A stretch of DNA of 64,000 nucleotides from NCBI GenBank assembly GCA_038501625.1, contig JAZAYU010000037.1, forward strand, positions 5,270,001 to 5,334,000, given 5' to 3'. Below, one piece after another: positions 43,246-54,799 of this stretch (positions within the stretch are counted from its first letter, which is position 1; each line of letters begins with the position of its first letter). This DNA comes from Corbicula japonica. Taxonomy: Eukaryota; Mollusca; Bivalvia; Venerida; Cyrenidae. The notes beneath the pieces are model-generated. The model made no database searches and had not been told where the DNA came from. It was given only the letters and a program-made list of their open reading frames with translations. The position numbers and the translations under genes were made by a program.

Positions 43246-44214
43246 TTTTTAACAATATCCTGATGATATACGATACTTAAAACTTTTTTAAAGTTTATTT
43301 TACAGTGTTTTTTGGCACCATTTTGAGAAGGGAAATACTACAAATTTTTCACTGAAATTGAGAATTTCAACTTCATTAATCAAATGTTGATAAAAATTAT
43401 TTTTAAAGAGTCTACAGATTGATCACCAATCACCCAAATTAAATTTCAGGCTTTAATGTGATTTTTCAACATAAGCAAGTAACATATATTTTTTTCTTAA
43501 TCATGTTTTGGGAAAAACCATGTTTTGTAATTAGGAATGGGACTGATGGCCGTGAATGTACTTCACGCAGGCGGAAATTGTTAATGCATAGTCTGTTGGT
43601 TTTTTAAACTAGTATGAAATATTTCCAAAAATCTTGAGTAATGATTTATCTTATAAATGTTACAAAGATGACAATTTAGAGCAAGTGTTTATTAAAATAA
43701 AAGTTTCTTCACAATATTTTATACGTAACTGTACTGCAATGTCTTATGAAATATTAAGAAAACTTGTCCAGTTATGAGAAATAATTAATTTTATGCACAC
43801 CATTTACTAATGATTTAGCCTACTATTTTCAGTGTTGACTTTCAAACCTAAAATTGGAAGTGTTCTTCAATAATTTAAATTTCTTATAGTATATAAACAT
43901 GAATAATTATGATGTTGTAAAATAAAACTCTGAGTCTGATTTCAAATTTTTACCTTTCTTGTCTTTCACAACTCCAGTACGGTCAGTACCTCTTGTAAAT
44001 TCGGCATGACAAAGACATCCATTCATAGGATTAGACAATCATGGTGGGACCAACCTACAAAATAATATAAATCAGGTTACTGTTTTGTGATATGCATTAA
44101 AACACATGGCAGGTACAGGGTTTGGGGGTAAAACTCATAAAAATTATACAAAATTATGATTAATGGTAAATTTTTAATTAACCTTTTACTCCAAATTGAA
44201 ATATACACATTTTA

Positions 44215-44410
44215 ATGCATGTGCCACCAGTGTAGAACCAGATGTTGAAATATACAATGTCATATCCTTGATTTAAGATCTCGATTCGCATTAGTTGCAT
44301 CTTGGTCAGAAATAACCTAACGAATATAAAAGCGAACAGTTTAGATGGCACAAATGTGGCGGCTGATCAGGATCTACAATGCTCACCCATGCAATAAAGG
44401 TATTTACATA
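44215..44410 (+). repeat. SINE-like dispersed repeat, copy 1
   Basis: GCATGTGCCACCAGTGTAGA, then TTGGTCAGAAATAAC, TGATCAGGATCTACAATG and CCCATGCAATAAAGGTAT parallel 53,583-53,780. Two copies in the window indicate a dispersed family. No pol III boxes were identified. Confidence 0.5.
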
Positions 44411-45737
44411 ATCAAATATTGGACAAGCGCTTTTCTGGCTTTTTTGAGAAAAAAGACTCTTTTCAAAATTAGAAAATTCATGTCAAGAAACATTCAAAAT
44501 AGGGAAAAATGTAAAACAACTGGAAAGTGATTGATTAATCCCGTCTCGTACTGTCCTAAAACATGTTTTTTTTTACTCTCGCACTAAGCATCCAGATTTC
44601 GCGAACCTGTTCGGCATCAAAAATTTTATCTTTCAACAGGAATATTTTTTTAATTGGGAGAAAAATAAAAATTTGCATTGGAAATGTGTCGAACGCATGG
44701 TATGCACAGAAAAACGCCTGTGGAGTGGAATCATTCATATAACCGGACTAAAATTGAAGATTTTTCTTTGTAACTTTTGTACTTGCACTTCTGATTTCAA
44801 TCAAAATGTGTTTATTTAACTGATAAAATTGTCCTGTCGATTGTTGGGTGAACAATTCAGTACCCTGAAAATGAACAATTTTAAATTTAAATTTTATAAT
44901 AAAAATTACCTTAGTAATACATTTGAGGTATCATCCTTCAGCACTAAACATCTCAGGTGTTGACTGATCTCAGTTACTGTAGTTGGTCTACTGTACTGTA
45001 GACCCTGTTCTTCTGAAGATCAGCATAGATCTATCCGAGGAAACAAGTGATATAAATTTGCTATCATGGCCCCTCTTTAGTCTGATGGAGATTCGAATTC
45101 GGTGCTGGGTTGATGCCTTATGTTATTAAATATGTCTCAGTGACATTTCCTAACGGATGTTGATCAATGTCAAAAATTATAACGATGACATTGACACAAA
45201 TCACTGAATTCCAGAAGCATAGCGATACTTCACTTTTCTGTTGCCACTTTATTTTGTCATAAATCCGAATTCTGATAAAAACAGTTGTTTCTCGATATAG
45301 TTATCCAAGAACCATTGTTAATTTATCAAATCACACCGAAATAAACACATTTTCTGTCAGAAAAATATGGTGTCCACGACCTAGCTAAATAAAATTGATT
45401 GATCATATTACTGAGCATTAAACGTTTGTTTGAGCTTATTTTACTTTGTTTATCTTAAATTTGGGTAAGAAATGGGTAGTTTATCGCTTCAAAATGAAAT
45501 AATTTCTTAAAATTTTATGTAAATCATAACAAAAGGGGCCGTTATAAAGGAGAACTATTTATCGGCGCGTAAGAAATACCGCGCGCGTTGTTAACGTTTA
45601 TTTTTGAAAAAATCACGGCGATAAAACGTTTCATAATGAATTTAGCATACACAAAATCACAGCGGTAAACCTATTCCAGATGAATTTAGTTTACAGTAGA
45701 AAAACATCGACATTTAAGTGGTAAGTGCATGATAAAT

Positions 45738-45886
45738 AGAATAACAGGTTACTGTCTTGCGATATAAGTGTTATCAGGCTCGGCCGATATGGGGGCGGAG
45801 GAGCTCGGCAGAGCCTCGCCCCTCCGCTCCCCATATCGGCCTCGCCTGATAACACTTATATCGCAAGACAGTAACATGTTATTCTC
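45738..45886. mobile_element. Near-perfect 149-bp palindromic MITE
   Basis: Arms of about 70 bp starting AGAATAACAGGTTACTGTCT pair almost completely with the right arm ending AGACAGTAACATGTTATTCT. The centre is GC-rich (GGCCGATATGGGGGCGGAGG, GAGCTCGGCAGAGC). As RNA or single-stranded DNA it would form one long hairpin. A half copy lies at 43,163. Confidence 0.8.
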
Positions 45887-46868
45887 TATGTAACTATTAC
45901 TTGATGACCTTTACAACGTACAACTATTATAGGCCCGGCTTTAAGCGAATTTTGAGTACCGTGTGGCCCGGCTTTATTTATAGATCGTTGACTACTAAAC
46001 GGGAACCATGTACAACGGTACGGTATTTGCCAAGGAAATCTGATTAGTAAGAGGGAAGATGTCAACGTAATTTTTTATGTTGCTTGATTATGTGAACTTT
46101 TATTGTTGAATTATGTCGTAGATTATGTATGCAAAAGTTTTATGTTTATATATAAACAAAATATTTACATGACCAAGAATCAATTCCATGTATGTTTAGT
46201 CAGATAATTGATTTTTGTGATTTCGCGAGATAACTTTTAACTGACACCTCTGGTTTTTAGACTGGCGCGCATGCGCCAGTCTTAAGTAACGATGCCGTGA
46301 ACACTGCGACGCGCCGTCGTTAACTTCGGGTGTATCATTGCGACCACGAGAGCGTATCAAGTAAGTGGGGTTTTGTTGTCACCGCGAGAGCAGGCCGAAA
46401 TGTTCTGCACAAAGGTGAAGCACAATGCAGCACACCATTCCACGAATGCTGAGCGATTGATAGTAAGTTTCCGTGTAATTTTGGAGCATCCATGCCAAAA
46501 ACGCCAGCTAACAAATGTAGAGTGAAATCACGACCAGCTACGGCAGCGAACAAGCAACTGGATATGCATAAGTAGTTTATTTACGCCTGAAAGATTCGTA
46601 GTTGTGTGGCATAAAAAGTAGTGCATTTTAAGAAAATACAAATATATCGAGAAGGAATGCGAACTTTGAAAGATAATGCTACAAATAAAAACAAGAAAAC
46701 AATTTAATGTTGTTGTTCGAACAACTATGAGAGGATATTAAAAGAACGATAAAATACAAATCAGTCACGTGACAAGCGGGAGATAGCGTGGGTTGCCAGT
46801 TTGGTTAGGTTGGAGTAGTTGTGGATCGAGATTTTGCTCAGCTTTCAAGGACCGGGACGGGCCCCGGG
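45887..46868. other. No gene seen; short perfect palindrome
   Basis: A 24-bp inverted repeat AGACTGGCGC-GCAT-GCGCCAGTCT lies at 46,258-46,281. The region 46,280-46,340 is GC-rich for this window. Frames here lack domains. Confidence 0.4.
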
Positions 46869-47469
46869 CAGTGTTCTCCCCAGCTATCATAACGGTTGTC
46901 GCGCCCGACAACCGTTAACAAGCTTTGATCTATTTCCAACAAGCGTTAAATTCGCCGACATCCGTTTATTCAAAATCGACATGTCATAATTTTTTGTTTC
47001 TTGCATTGTAAACACAGGGCGCTTTTCAATACACACCTCATTCAAGGTTAAGCAATGGGCGATTTGACCAATCACAATCGATTTCTTTACTATCAGCTGG
47101 ATAACTCCGCCTCTCAACGTGGTAGAATTCGCAAGTATGTCGGTGTCGTTTGATCGTATTTTGGCTCTGCCGACTGTTGATATTCTCAATTAATAGCGGG
47201 TGTGTTTGACATAATGTTCAATGATTTAAATGAGATGCGATCATGAGTAATAATTTGCTTATTCTTTGTTCTGTGATTAGAAGACAGACACTTCGAAAAC
47301 TGTACTGTAAACATGTATGAAAATAAATGCGCGATAATTGATTTGTTTTAAACAAATCTATTGGCAAGTTGCAGTTAGAACTTACATTGCAAAAGAAATG
47401 CATTCTGTGGCATTTTACTCCGCTATCATCGTAACGATCAGTTCATTTTCGTCGGACACATTTTCAAGT

Positions 47470-47796
47470 ATGCATGTGCGAAAGAACGACGACTCGTCGA
47501 TTCTATCTTATTTCAAGAGAAACCGGCCTTGTGAGGCTGATGCCAACTCCATCGGGCATTCTGAACTCCAAAATTCTAGAAATGAGATCGAGATCATTCC
47601 GGATAGCCCTTCAAGAGCGACTCTGACGACGCCAAGTACCCCTTCACGTCGTGAAATTAATCCGACGCCGGACGCGATACCCCAACATGCCGAGACACTG
47701 AATCATCGCCGGCTACCTTGAACAGCCAGTTCGAACCAGTCAGGTGTCGATCCTAAGTGGAAGAAAGTCTACTCATGGTTGCAAGAAGTTGGCAAT

Positions 47797-47798
<2 letters not shown>
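47470..47798 (+). pseudogene. N-terminal part of hAT transposase
   Basis: From ATG at 47,470 the frame gives a short SSILSYFKR motif like the start of many hAT/ZMYM-type transposases, then a Ser/Pro/Thr-rich linker. A TGA at 47,719-47,721 interrupts it. In the same frame beyond the stop is GVDPKWKKVYSWLQEVGNG, the W-x-x-x-Y-x-W-L block that normally precedes the first zinc-binding cysteines. The sequence then runs into (TA)n, so the zinc finger and RNase-H-like catalytic core are absent. Confidence 0.55.

Positions 47799-47802
<4 letters not shown>

Positions 47803-47846
<44 letters not shown>
47803..47846. repeat. (TA)n microsatellite
   Basis: About 22 perfect AT dinucleotides inside the hAT element, at the point where transposase coding is lost. 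Confidence 0.95.
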
Positions 47847-47851
<5 letters not shown>

Positions 47852-47925
47852 TTACTTAGCCTTGTGACTTGCATTAAATAAATAAAATAACTCAATTTCA
47901 TGCTACTATAATAAAAAAGGGAAAT

Positions 47926-48118
47926 ATGCATATCAGGAATCGCCACACTCATAAAACACAGCCTCCCCCTGCAGCAAAAAGGAAGGGAGGAAAATAAATG
48001 ATTTGTTTATTGATTGTTTAACAAAAAAGAGAACCGTATGGGTTAGCGCCTTGGAACAGTCAGTGGCAAAATAATTTGCTACTGGGGGTTTAAATCAGGT
48101 TCTAGGGGTGCACTATAT
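47926..48118 (-). mobile_element. Penelope-like 3' tail inside the hAT element
   Basis: Minus-strand reading shows CTAGAACCTGATTTAAACCC, CAGTAGCAAATTATTTTGCC, and GGCGATTCCTGATATGCATA at the tail terminus (47,926). It lies between the two transposase pieces. Confidence 0.7.
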
Positions 48119-48225
48119 AATTTATTATACCTGTTTGTGTTAACTGAATACCTATTATGCTATTATATTTATATATATGAAGCTGTCTATATGTTTACTG
48201 GTATCGTAAATTAATTTAATTTCAG

Positions 48226-48401
48226 ATTGTGAGTGGTTTTTTTCCACTTTATCAAGAGTGAAGACAAAGCTTAGAAGCAGGCTTAACAATTTAACATTAA
48301 ATTCATTGTTATCCAAGGAAGGTCCTGATGTACTGAAGTTTGATTATTATAAGGCAGTCAGCACTTGGGCCCAAGAAAAAAAGAGGCGTCTGAAAGTTTA
48401 A
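48226..48401 (+). pseudogene. C-terminal exon of hAT transposase (dimerisation region)
   Basis: Follows an acceptor TTTAATTTCAG and encodes CEWFFSTLSRVKTKLRSRL, then NSLLSKEGPDVLKFDYYKAV and a basic end (EKKRRLKV), with TAA at 48,399-48,401. This is the standard hAT C-terminus: C-E-R-x-F-S-x-x-N/K-R-x-K-T-x-L-R-x-x-L, then E-G-P, then a final acidic/Trp/basic block. Trp replaces the usual Arg after C-E. No stop or frameshift was seen inside this exon. Confidence 0.75.
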
Positions 48402-48777
48402 TCCTAATCCTGTCAGTTGTAATGAAACACTGAGTTTGATATGTGTGAGATATCTTGGACAATGAAGGTGAAAAACTAACTATACAGAGTATATAGTTGA
48501 CATTGTAACTTGATGAGATCAGATCAGTTTATGTAATTAAAACACATGTTGACATGCTGTTTACACATTGTTTCACATTATTTATGTTTTCTAACTTTGT
48601 ACCTTTCTTGGCTCTAAAGAGTTAAAAAAAACATCTATGTACTATATACAGTTGTTGCAGTAAACTTTGGTACAAATATAAAACTGTATAAAATGATAGT
48701 TAAAAAATAAAGTTTCGCGAGCTAAAATCCACGAACAGTCCAGCGACAACCCTTCCAAAAATCCTGGGGAGACCGTA

Positions 48778-49358
48778 AGTAAGTTGGCGTATATTTTTGT
48801 TAATGCATTGTTGCGATCGACGTAAAAATTAAGATTGTAACTGTTTCAGTCTCTTAAGGCACGTGAGCCTTGTGCATTCATTGTTGACACTACTCAGTTG
48901 TGGCGGAGCCTGATCATCGTTATTCTAGCAAAATTTAACCACTAATCATACGCTCCTGCATCAAAAAGACCACCAATCTAAAAGTGGAAAACCTAATTTC
49001 CGTGCATCAAAATACAAGTACCTGCATCTATTGAAATTCCTGAATATACTGAATTATTTGCTAATGTTGATGATAGTAATTGTCACAAAGTTTAACGAAA
49101 AAATCACACATAGTTTCATATGTTTAAAGTAATGATATCTGTGCAGGGCAAGTTCGATTCAACCAGCGCGCCAGTCTTTCAACGCTTTCAGCGCTTTGAT
49201 TCAAGATGACGTTCAGCACGCAAAGCATGTAAGATTAGGTAGTGCGAGTGGATATAGTCATATAGGATTTATAGAAGTTATTTGCTAGGCTTTGTTTGCA
49301 TGGCTTTTTGTTTATAGTTTCGTTTTCTAGATTACTGTTGATCGTGAATGTGCGCCAG
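48778..49358. other. No gene; fragment of the CAGGGATTTC element
   Basis: Near 49,005-49,046, GCATCAAAATACAAGTACCT and GCATCTATTGAAATTCCTGA match the right terminus of the element at 52,607-53,128. The stretch 49,165-49,205 (CGCCAGTCTTTCAACGCTTT) resembles 56,055-56,090 inside the LTR element. Confidence 0.45.
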
Positions 49359-50407
49359 TGTGACAATGTTACCTCCCCTTATTTATAGTACACCATTCAT
49401 TGGTTTCTGTCATTTAATTATTTTAAAATGTTGCTATTTGATTGGATACTTTCAAAGTAAGTGGTTTAAATACGCTAGGAAAAGTGTGCATATAGATTAA
49501 TGTATTTTGTTCAGTTGTTCATAGTCTTAAAAAGCGTTTAACAACACCCCATCTTTAGACTCTTTAAGCATCAGTAAGTAATAAGCGTTTTCTGAGACAG
49601 AATCATTCAGCCAATCCAAGTGAGTCATGTGATCGGGCTTGGGTATATAAGGTGAGTCGGCAGTGTAATTAATTAGAATGTCTTTGGATGTTACACAAGA
49701 CGGATCTGAGAAAGCGAAAGCTAGATTGATCCACAGGAGACATACTCATTGGAGAACTGACTAGGACTTTGATGCTTATATCCACTACATCAACTAGCTC
49801 CATCAGTACTCTCTGAGAACGCATTGCTTTCTAGAGGGTCGGACTAGTTATAATAGTAAGGATTATAACCGGGTCGTAGTTGGAACTCCATTAGGTGAGT
49901 AACATTGGTTTAACAAGTATATACAATAGTTTGTATATGGTGTGACTTGTTGATGATAACACTGTTAGCCTATGTTGAGCTGAATATAGTAGCACTGCAA
50001 TAGGAGACTGACTTACAGTATATTTGATGACCGTATGTGATGATCATATTATTGTCAGTCGTATGATAGGTACGGTATTACGGTCAAAAACAGACAACTT
50101 GTTTTCTGTTGTTGATGATCTCTATTGATTTAGTTTATAAGTATAAACTAATGAGTGATACCGTTTGATGATCAAAGGTACTGATCATATAGTTACCAGC
50201 TAATTGATGACCATATAGTTAATGGTCATAAATTGCATGACAACCGGCTGAAGTCAAGCTGATTTTGTATATTTAAAGATAATTATATGAGATTTGATTT
50301 CACACATCTTAATCATTTAATCAATCATTTGTCTCCAATCAAATAGCCAAAGAAGGCAAAAGGAAAATTATATTATATAGTAATCTATACGATCGGTACA
50401 CGTTACA
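49359..50407 (+). repeat. 5' LTR
   Basis: 1,049 bp, starting TGTGACAATGTTACC and ending GGTACACGTTACA. Highly similar to the 3' LTR, which lacks about 40 bp present here around 50,060-50,110. Confidence 0.9.
49643..49649 (+). promoter_or_regulatory. Probable TATA box of the LTR promoter
   Basis: GGGTATATAAGGTGAG within the 5' LTR. The identical sequence is at 57,811-57,817 in the 3' LTR. Position and context fit the U3 promoter, but no transcript evidence is available. Confidence 0.5.
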
Positions 50408-50411
50408 GAAT

Positions 50412-50429
50412 TGGTGGCAGCGGTGGGAT
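50412..50429 (+). other. Probable primer-binding site
   Basis: TGGTGGCAGCGGTGGGAT starts four bases after the 5' LTR end. TGG followed by tRNA-3'-end-like sequence is the usual form. I do not assign the tRNA. Confidence 0.5.
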
Positions 50430-50589
50430 CAAACGGATCAGAAGGATTCCAAAAAAGACACGAACACCAGTTTCTGACCCACATCATTGCTATAGAAGTT
50501 AACTGGTATTAAGCAGTTGTTATAGCTGATATTTAGGAGAGCATCGTCGTTATTAGTCGGCGGCATGAGCCGCCGACTTATATTTGTGC

Positions 50590-51290
50590 TTACTTTGAGA
50601 ATTTAATGTGGGAGGATCCTAGCATAAATCAGAAATGTTTGTATTTTTGTTCAGATATATATTAATGAGAGTTGTTTTGCAAAAAAAATGTATTAACAAA
50701 TGTTTAACAAATTGTACCATTGGAACTGGTTGACATCGCTTTGTAGGATTTCTTTGATTTAAAAAAAAATAAGTTCTCCTGAGCACGTGACTATTTTTGA
50801 GGGGATAATAGCATAATTTCAGAAATGTTTGTATTTTTGTTCTGATATATATTAATGATAGTTGTTTTGCAAAAAAAACAACATATTAACAAATGTTTAA
50901 CGAATTATTACATGGGTTGACATCGCTTTTTAAGAGTTATTTTAATTTTTTTTATTTTTAAATAATAAGTTGTCCTAAGCACGTGACCTTTTTGAAAACA
51001 ACGGTAGCCGTTCCTTCCGTATAATCGGTCAGAGATGTTGACTGTTGCACTGTTTGTAGTTGTGGTCCAAAATAATTCTTGGGAGTATTTTTTTTTTGAA
51101 AAGAAACGTATAAATAAATGTAAAATTATGATGCTGTTCATACATTGTTTTACATCGTACGTTGTAAGCGTACTTTTCGTACAATCGGTCAGGGATGTAG
51201 ACTGTTGCACTGCCTTTGTAGCTATATTTGTGGCTGTGGAACGTAATTGGCGAAAACATTTGTTCTGGACAGAACGTTAATACTCTTTGT
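50590..51290. repeat. Degenerate tandem units in the LTR element leader
   Basis: Two ~200-bp units (from about 50,610 and 50,810) share AGAAATGTTTGTATTTTTGT, TGTTTTGCAAAAAAAA, GGTTGACATCGCTTT, and AGCACGTGAC. Two further ~160-bp units share CGGTCAGNGATGTNGACTGT (51,028 and 51,187). The latter motif returns at about 56,135 just before gag. This suggests that 51.3-56.1 kb is inserted or duplicated material within the original leader. Confidence 0.6.
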
Positions 51291-52249
51291 AATATAGAAT
51301 TCAATAAAAGCAACAATGGCACACTAATATTAGCGATATAATGATTAAATAAAACCGCGTTTGTGCAATAAAATCGCAATGATATCAAATGGGACATGTA
51401 TATTTTGACGCAGACACGGTGCAAGAATTTTGAAGTATTTCAGTTTTTTTTTAGTTATTTTTGCTATATTTAAAATATATACCGTGTCGATTGTTTTACG
51501 GGTTTGTTACGTAACACAGACGGGGTTTAGCCCAAACTACACACAACTCCAGTGATCTCCCCTTGATTGTGTTTCCCTAAAATATAGAACACTTTCGTTT
51601 GAACAAATTTCTAAAAAATTTGTGCGAATTTAAATTGTGAAAGTCATGAATATGATGCAAAATGAGTTTTTCGGAAGTGGAATTAACATGACAGATAGTA
51701 CGTGAAATCCTGAAAGGATTACAAATAAACACAGACATGGACAAAAAATTACAGTGTAATTTCGAAAGGTCAGGACATAAGGCTTTTAAAACTGTATCAA
51801 CTGTATCCAAAATATTGCATGTGTGCAGTCATTGTATGCTTAAATGTGCAATCAACTTTACTAAAACAGTTTGGCATATTTTGCATATAATGATTTGTAT
51901 AAAACCAGCTGCATGAATACACTTCTGATTATTGTTTACATTTTCTGGTGAGGATGTAAACTTACTAAAGATAGTCACTTCAAGCACTTTGGAAAACAAA
52001 GTTCTGTAGCACACTGGCAGTAATACACCGTCCAGGTTTACAAGTCTTAACAAGGTAAATAGTTTTACAATATGGCCAGGAGATTCTGCCCAGATTAATG
52101 AACTGAACAGCCCAGGACATGCAGATTTTTTCAGCCCGTAGTCAGAGACAATATGGCCAAGCTTTAAGATGTTTTTATTTTTAGCAATGAAATCAAATAA
52201 CGCAGCATCTTTTGGAAAAGCTATAATTTTTGTTGCTCAAAAATTGTTA
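51291..52249. other. No gene seen
   Basis: AT-rich interior of the LTR element with small frames and no domain. Confidence 0.35.
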
Positions 52250-52437
52250 ATATATACTTAAAGAAATTAGAAATGCAACTTCTTAACACAAGAAATACAT
52301 TTCATGTTTAAAAAGTTGCATTTCTAATTTCTTCAAATTCATATTTTATAGTAAATGAAATTAAAAACGCAACTTCTTTAATCACGGAACATATTTTGTG
52401 TTAAAAAGTTGCATTTCTAATTTCTTTAAGTATATAT
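52250..52437. mobile_element. 188-bp MITE built of two hairpins
   Basis: The ends ATATATACTTAAAGAAATTA... and the reverse complement pair perfectly over 32 bp. Inside, a second inverted pair (AAAAAGTTGCATTTCTAATT against AAATTAAAAACGCAACTTCT) makes two adjacent hairpins that share the AAGTTGCATTTCTAATTTCT arm. Confidence 0.75.
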
Positions 52438-52606
52438 TTGTTTTTTCTCTATGACCACTTCAAACATAGATTAAAGAAACTGGTATTTTTAATTTTTAAA
52501 TTATCTAGTTTTTGCCAGGTAATTATCGCAATTACAGGAAAAATTTATGACGATCAGTTTGGATTAAACTTGAAAATTAACCATGTCAGACTTAATTTTC
52601 CCGTCT

Positions 52607-53128
52607 CAGGGATTTCAATAGATGCAGATTCTTGCATTTTGATGCAAGCAAATTAGTTTTTTCTACATTTGACTGTTCCTGATTTTGAGCTTGGGTTCTT
52701 TTGATGAAGGAAACATGGTTGAATTTTGCAAGAATAAAGATAAATATTGTGTCTATTGCATTTTAATTATTAAATAAATACTTATTAGACCACTGAATAT
52801 ATATTAAAATGAAGTTAAAGCACTTTTATAAGTAGTTAAGTTCAATGAACACAAGATATGACTTGCAACTATTTGATTATGACCCCTTAAATTCTCTCAA
52901 CAGGGACAAACGACTCCAGGTTTTCAAAAGCTATTGAAATCCCTGCACCTCTGAAAAGACTTTTCACGAGCAAAGAACAGTCCCCAGCTTATTAGATGTG
53001 ATAAATTTGTGAAGAAAAAACATATTTAAAAGAACATTTTAAACTTAATGTAACCAGGGGTCCAAAAGTGAAAAAAATCAAATATGCTTGCATCAAAATG
53101 CAAGAACCTGCATCTATTGAAATCCCTG
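52607..53128. mobile_element. 522-bp hAT-like MITE, CAGGGATTTC ends
   Basis: The left end CAGGGATTTCAATAGATGCA and the right end are inverted over about 44 bp with one mismatch, including TTCTTGCATTTTGATGCAAG. A third terminus-like piece (GCTATTGAAATCCCTG) lies inside at about 52,930-52,946. The termini fit hAT style, but the 8-bp flanks do not match. No coding sequence. Confidence 0.65.
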
Positions 53129-53159
53129 AATGATATCTTCTAATAAAATAATTTGTGAT

Positions 53160-53335
53160 AGATGAAAAGGGAACTTTGAAAGCCATCGAACACAACAAAT
53201 ATGAAAATATTGCAGGCTCGGTTTGATTGAGCCTGTTCATGGACAGTAATGGAAATGCAAATTACTGCCCACGCCACCTAGCCCGGGTTGAGCGCAACTC
53301 AATATTTACATTAATAAACAGTACAATTATGTCAA
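53160..53335 (+). mobile_element. Family A repeat copy 4, 3'-truncated
   Basis: TAGATGAAAAGGGAACTTTG, GGCTCGGTTTGATTGAGCCT, TGCCCACGCCACCTAGCCCG, and TTGAGCGCAACTCAATATTT follow copy 1. Similarity ends at AACAGTACAATT. A smaller fragment (TTGAGTTGCATACACCCAGG) lies at 54,538. Confidence 0.7.
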
Positions 53336-53582
53336 TTATGAGTTAAATGGCATTGAAAGAACAAAGATGTATTAATATTTCTGACGACAAACTAGGAATA
53401 ATTATATTATATGCATTGACTTAGTTATAGTAACTGAAATAGCTTTATGATGTAGAGTTAAATTTCTGAAATTTAAGATGAAGATGATAATATTCATTAA
53501 GAAAGATTGTTCATGTCATTCTAAGGGGCATAACTAAAAATGATCAAGAGCACCTTTCTGCTATATAAATGTGCCTTTCATC

Positions 53583-53785
53583 GCATGTGCTTCTAGTGTA
53601 GATCCAGATCAGACTGAACATTTGTGCCATCTGATCAGATCTACATTGGCCATGTCTTGTTCAGAAATAACTTTATGAATCTAAAAGTGAATAGTGCAGA
53701 TCCTGACCAAACAGCAAAGAGATGCAGGGTGATCTAGATCTACACTGTTTGCCCATGCCATAAAGGTGTATATATGCCGTTAAAG
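53583..53785 (+). repeat. SINE-like dispersed repeat, copy 2
   Basis: GCATGTGCTTCTAGTGTAGA, TTGTTCAGAAATAAC, TGATCTAGATCTACACTG and CCCATGCCATAAAGGTGTAT parallel 44,215-44,410. The ATCTGATCAGATCTACA palindrome-like part is better preserved here. Confidence 0.55.
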
Positions 53786-54799
53786 GTTGAAGTTAGAAAT
53801 GGATTTTCTGTGCAAAACTCAAGTATTCCATGTTTTATGTCTACTTTTTCCATACAGCTTGTATTCCATGTGTGACAAGGTTAGACCATATCAACTTGCA
53901 TATCAGTTTGGCTAATCAGAGTCTGTTAATGTTTAGATCTTTCAGGTACATGTACTTCCTGATCAAGATTCAAAGAGTGTAGATATAGATCAGATGGATG
54001 TGGTGCATGCATTAAAAGGGTCCAAATAGAGTTGACAGATAACAGTGGGGAAAGGAACCCGGTGTCTCTTAAAGGCTCTAGCTAATGAAATGAATATAAA
54101 GAGCCCCTTTATCTGATTTATAAGATTGGACACTTCCTTAAAATATGGTTACATCAACATAATGCTGGCTCCCTCGGACACATTGTTATACATAAAACCA
54201 AGATCAAACAGCCTTTCACGGGGTCCCTGTGTATTTACTTTGAAAGTAGAAATAATCAAGAGAAATACAAGGTAAAGAAATAAGATATAATAATATAAGA
54301 AAAAAATATAATTTTGCTAATCCAACCATTTCCATACTATATGACTAACACAAAAAATTTGTTGTGCCTCTTTCATTTACTAAATGACATTTAAAAGGCC
54401 ATTGGCATTGCTTTAAGTTGTGATGTATTGCTATAAAGCATGAATATAAAATTATCATCATCAAGTTCAACTACTGTTAAGCAACCTGACCTGCACTCCA
54501 TTGTTTGGAATGAATCAAAATTCGTACTTGTGTAAATATTGAGTTGCATACACCCAGGGCTAGGCAATGTATTTTGATCCTGGTATTGCTCGATCAAACT
54601 TACATGTATCCTGTAATGTTTTTGTATTACTCCTGTTCAATTGCTTTTAATGTTCCCTTTCTTATTTATTTAAATAGTTCTCCAAAAATGACTTTTGTGT
54701 TAATATTTTGACCAGTTTTATTTTGGGTGATCTGAATATTCCCATTTCTAGCAACTATTGAATTGGATGATTTTCAATGATTGTTCTATCTGAGTTATT

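Larger units (their letters stand above)
46869..48777 (+). mobile_element. hAT element with remnant transposase exons
   Basis: The left end CAGTGTTCTCCCCAGC is followed by GGTTGTCGCGCCCGACAACC. The right end near 48,745-48,777 has GCGACAACC...CTGGGGAGA, the degenerate reverse complement. CAGTG...-type ends fit hAT. The interior carries an N-terminal transposase piece (47,470-47,798) and the C-terminal hAT dimerisation region (48,226-48,401). The middle is replaced by a (TA)n tract and a reversed Penelope-like tail. No 8-bp duplication was identified, so the right border is approximate. Confidence 0.6.

Noticed and set aside
47485..47511. PCNA-binding (PIP) motif in SSILSYFKR
   Set aside because: It lacks the Gln and is better explained as the usual start of hAT/ZMYM-type transposases.
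50908..51424. Overlapping 80-131-codon frames as env-like or accessory genes of the LTR element
   Set aside because: They sit in degenerate tandem leader repeats, overlap on both strands and show no signal peptide or domain.
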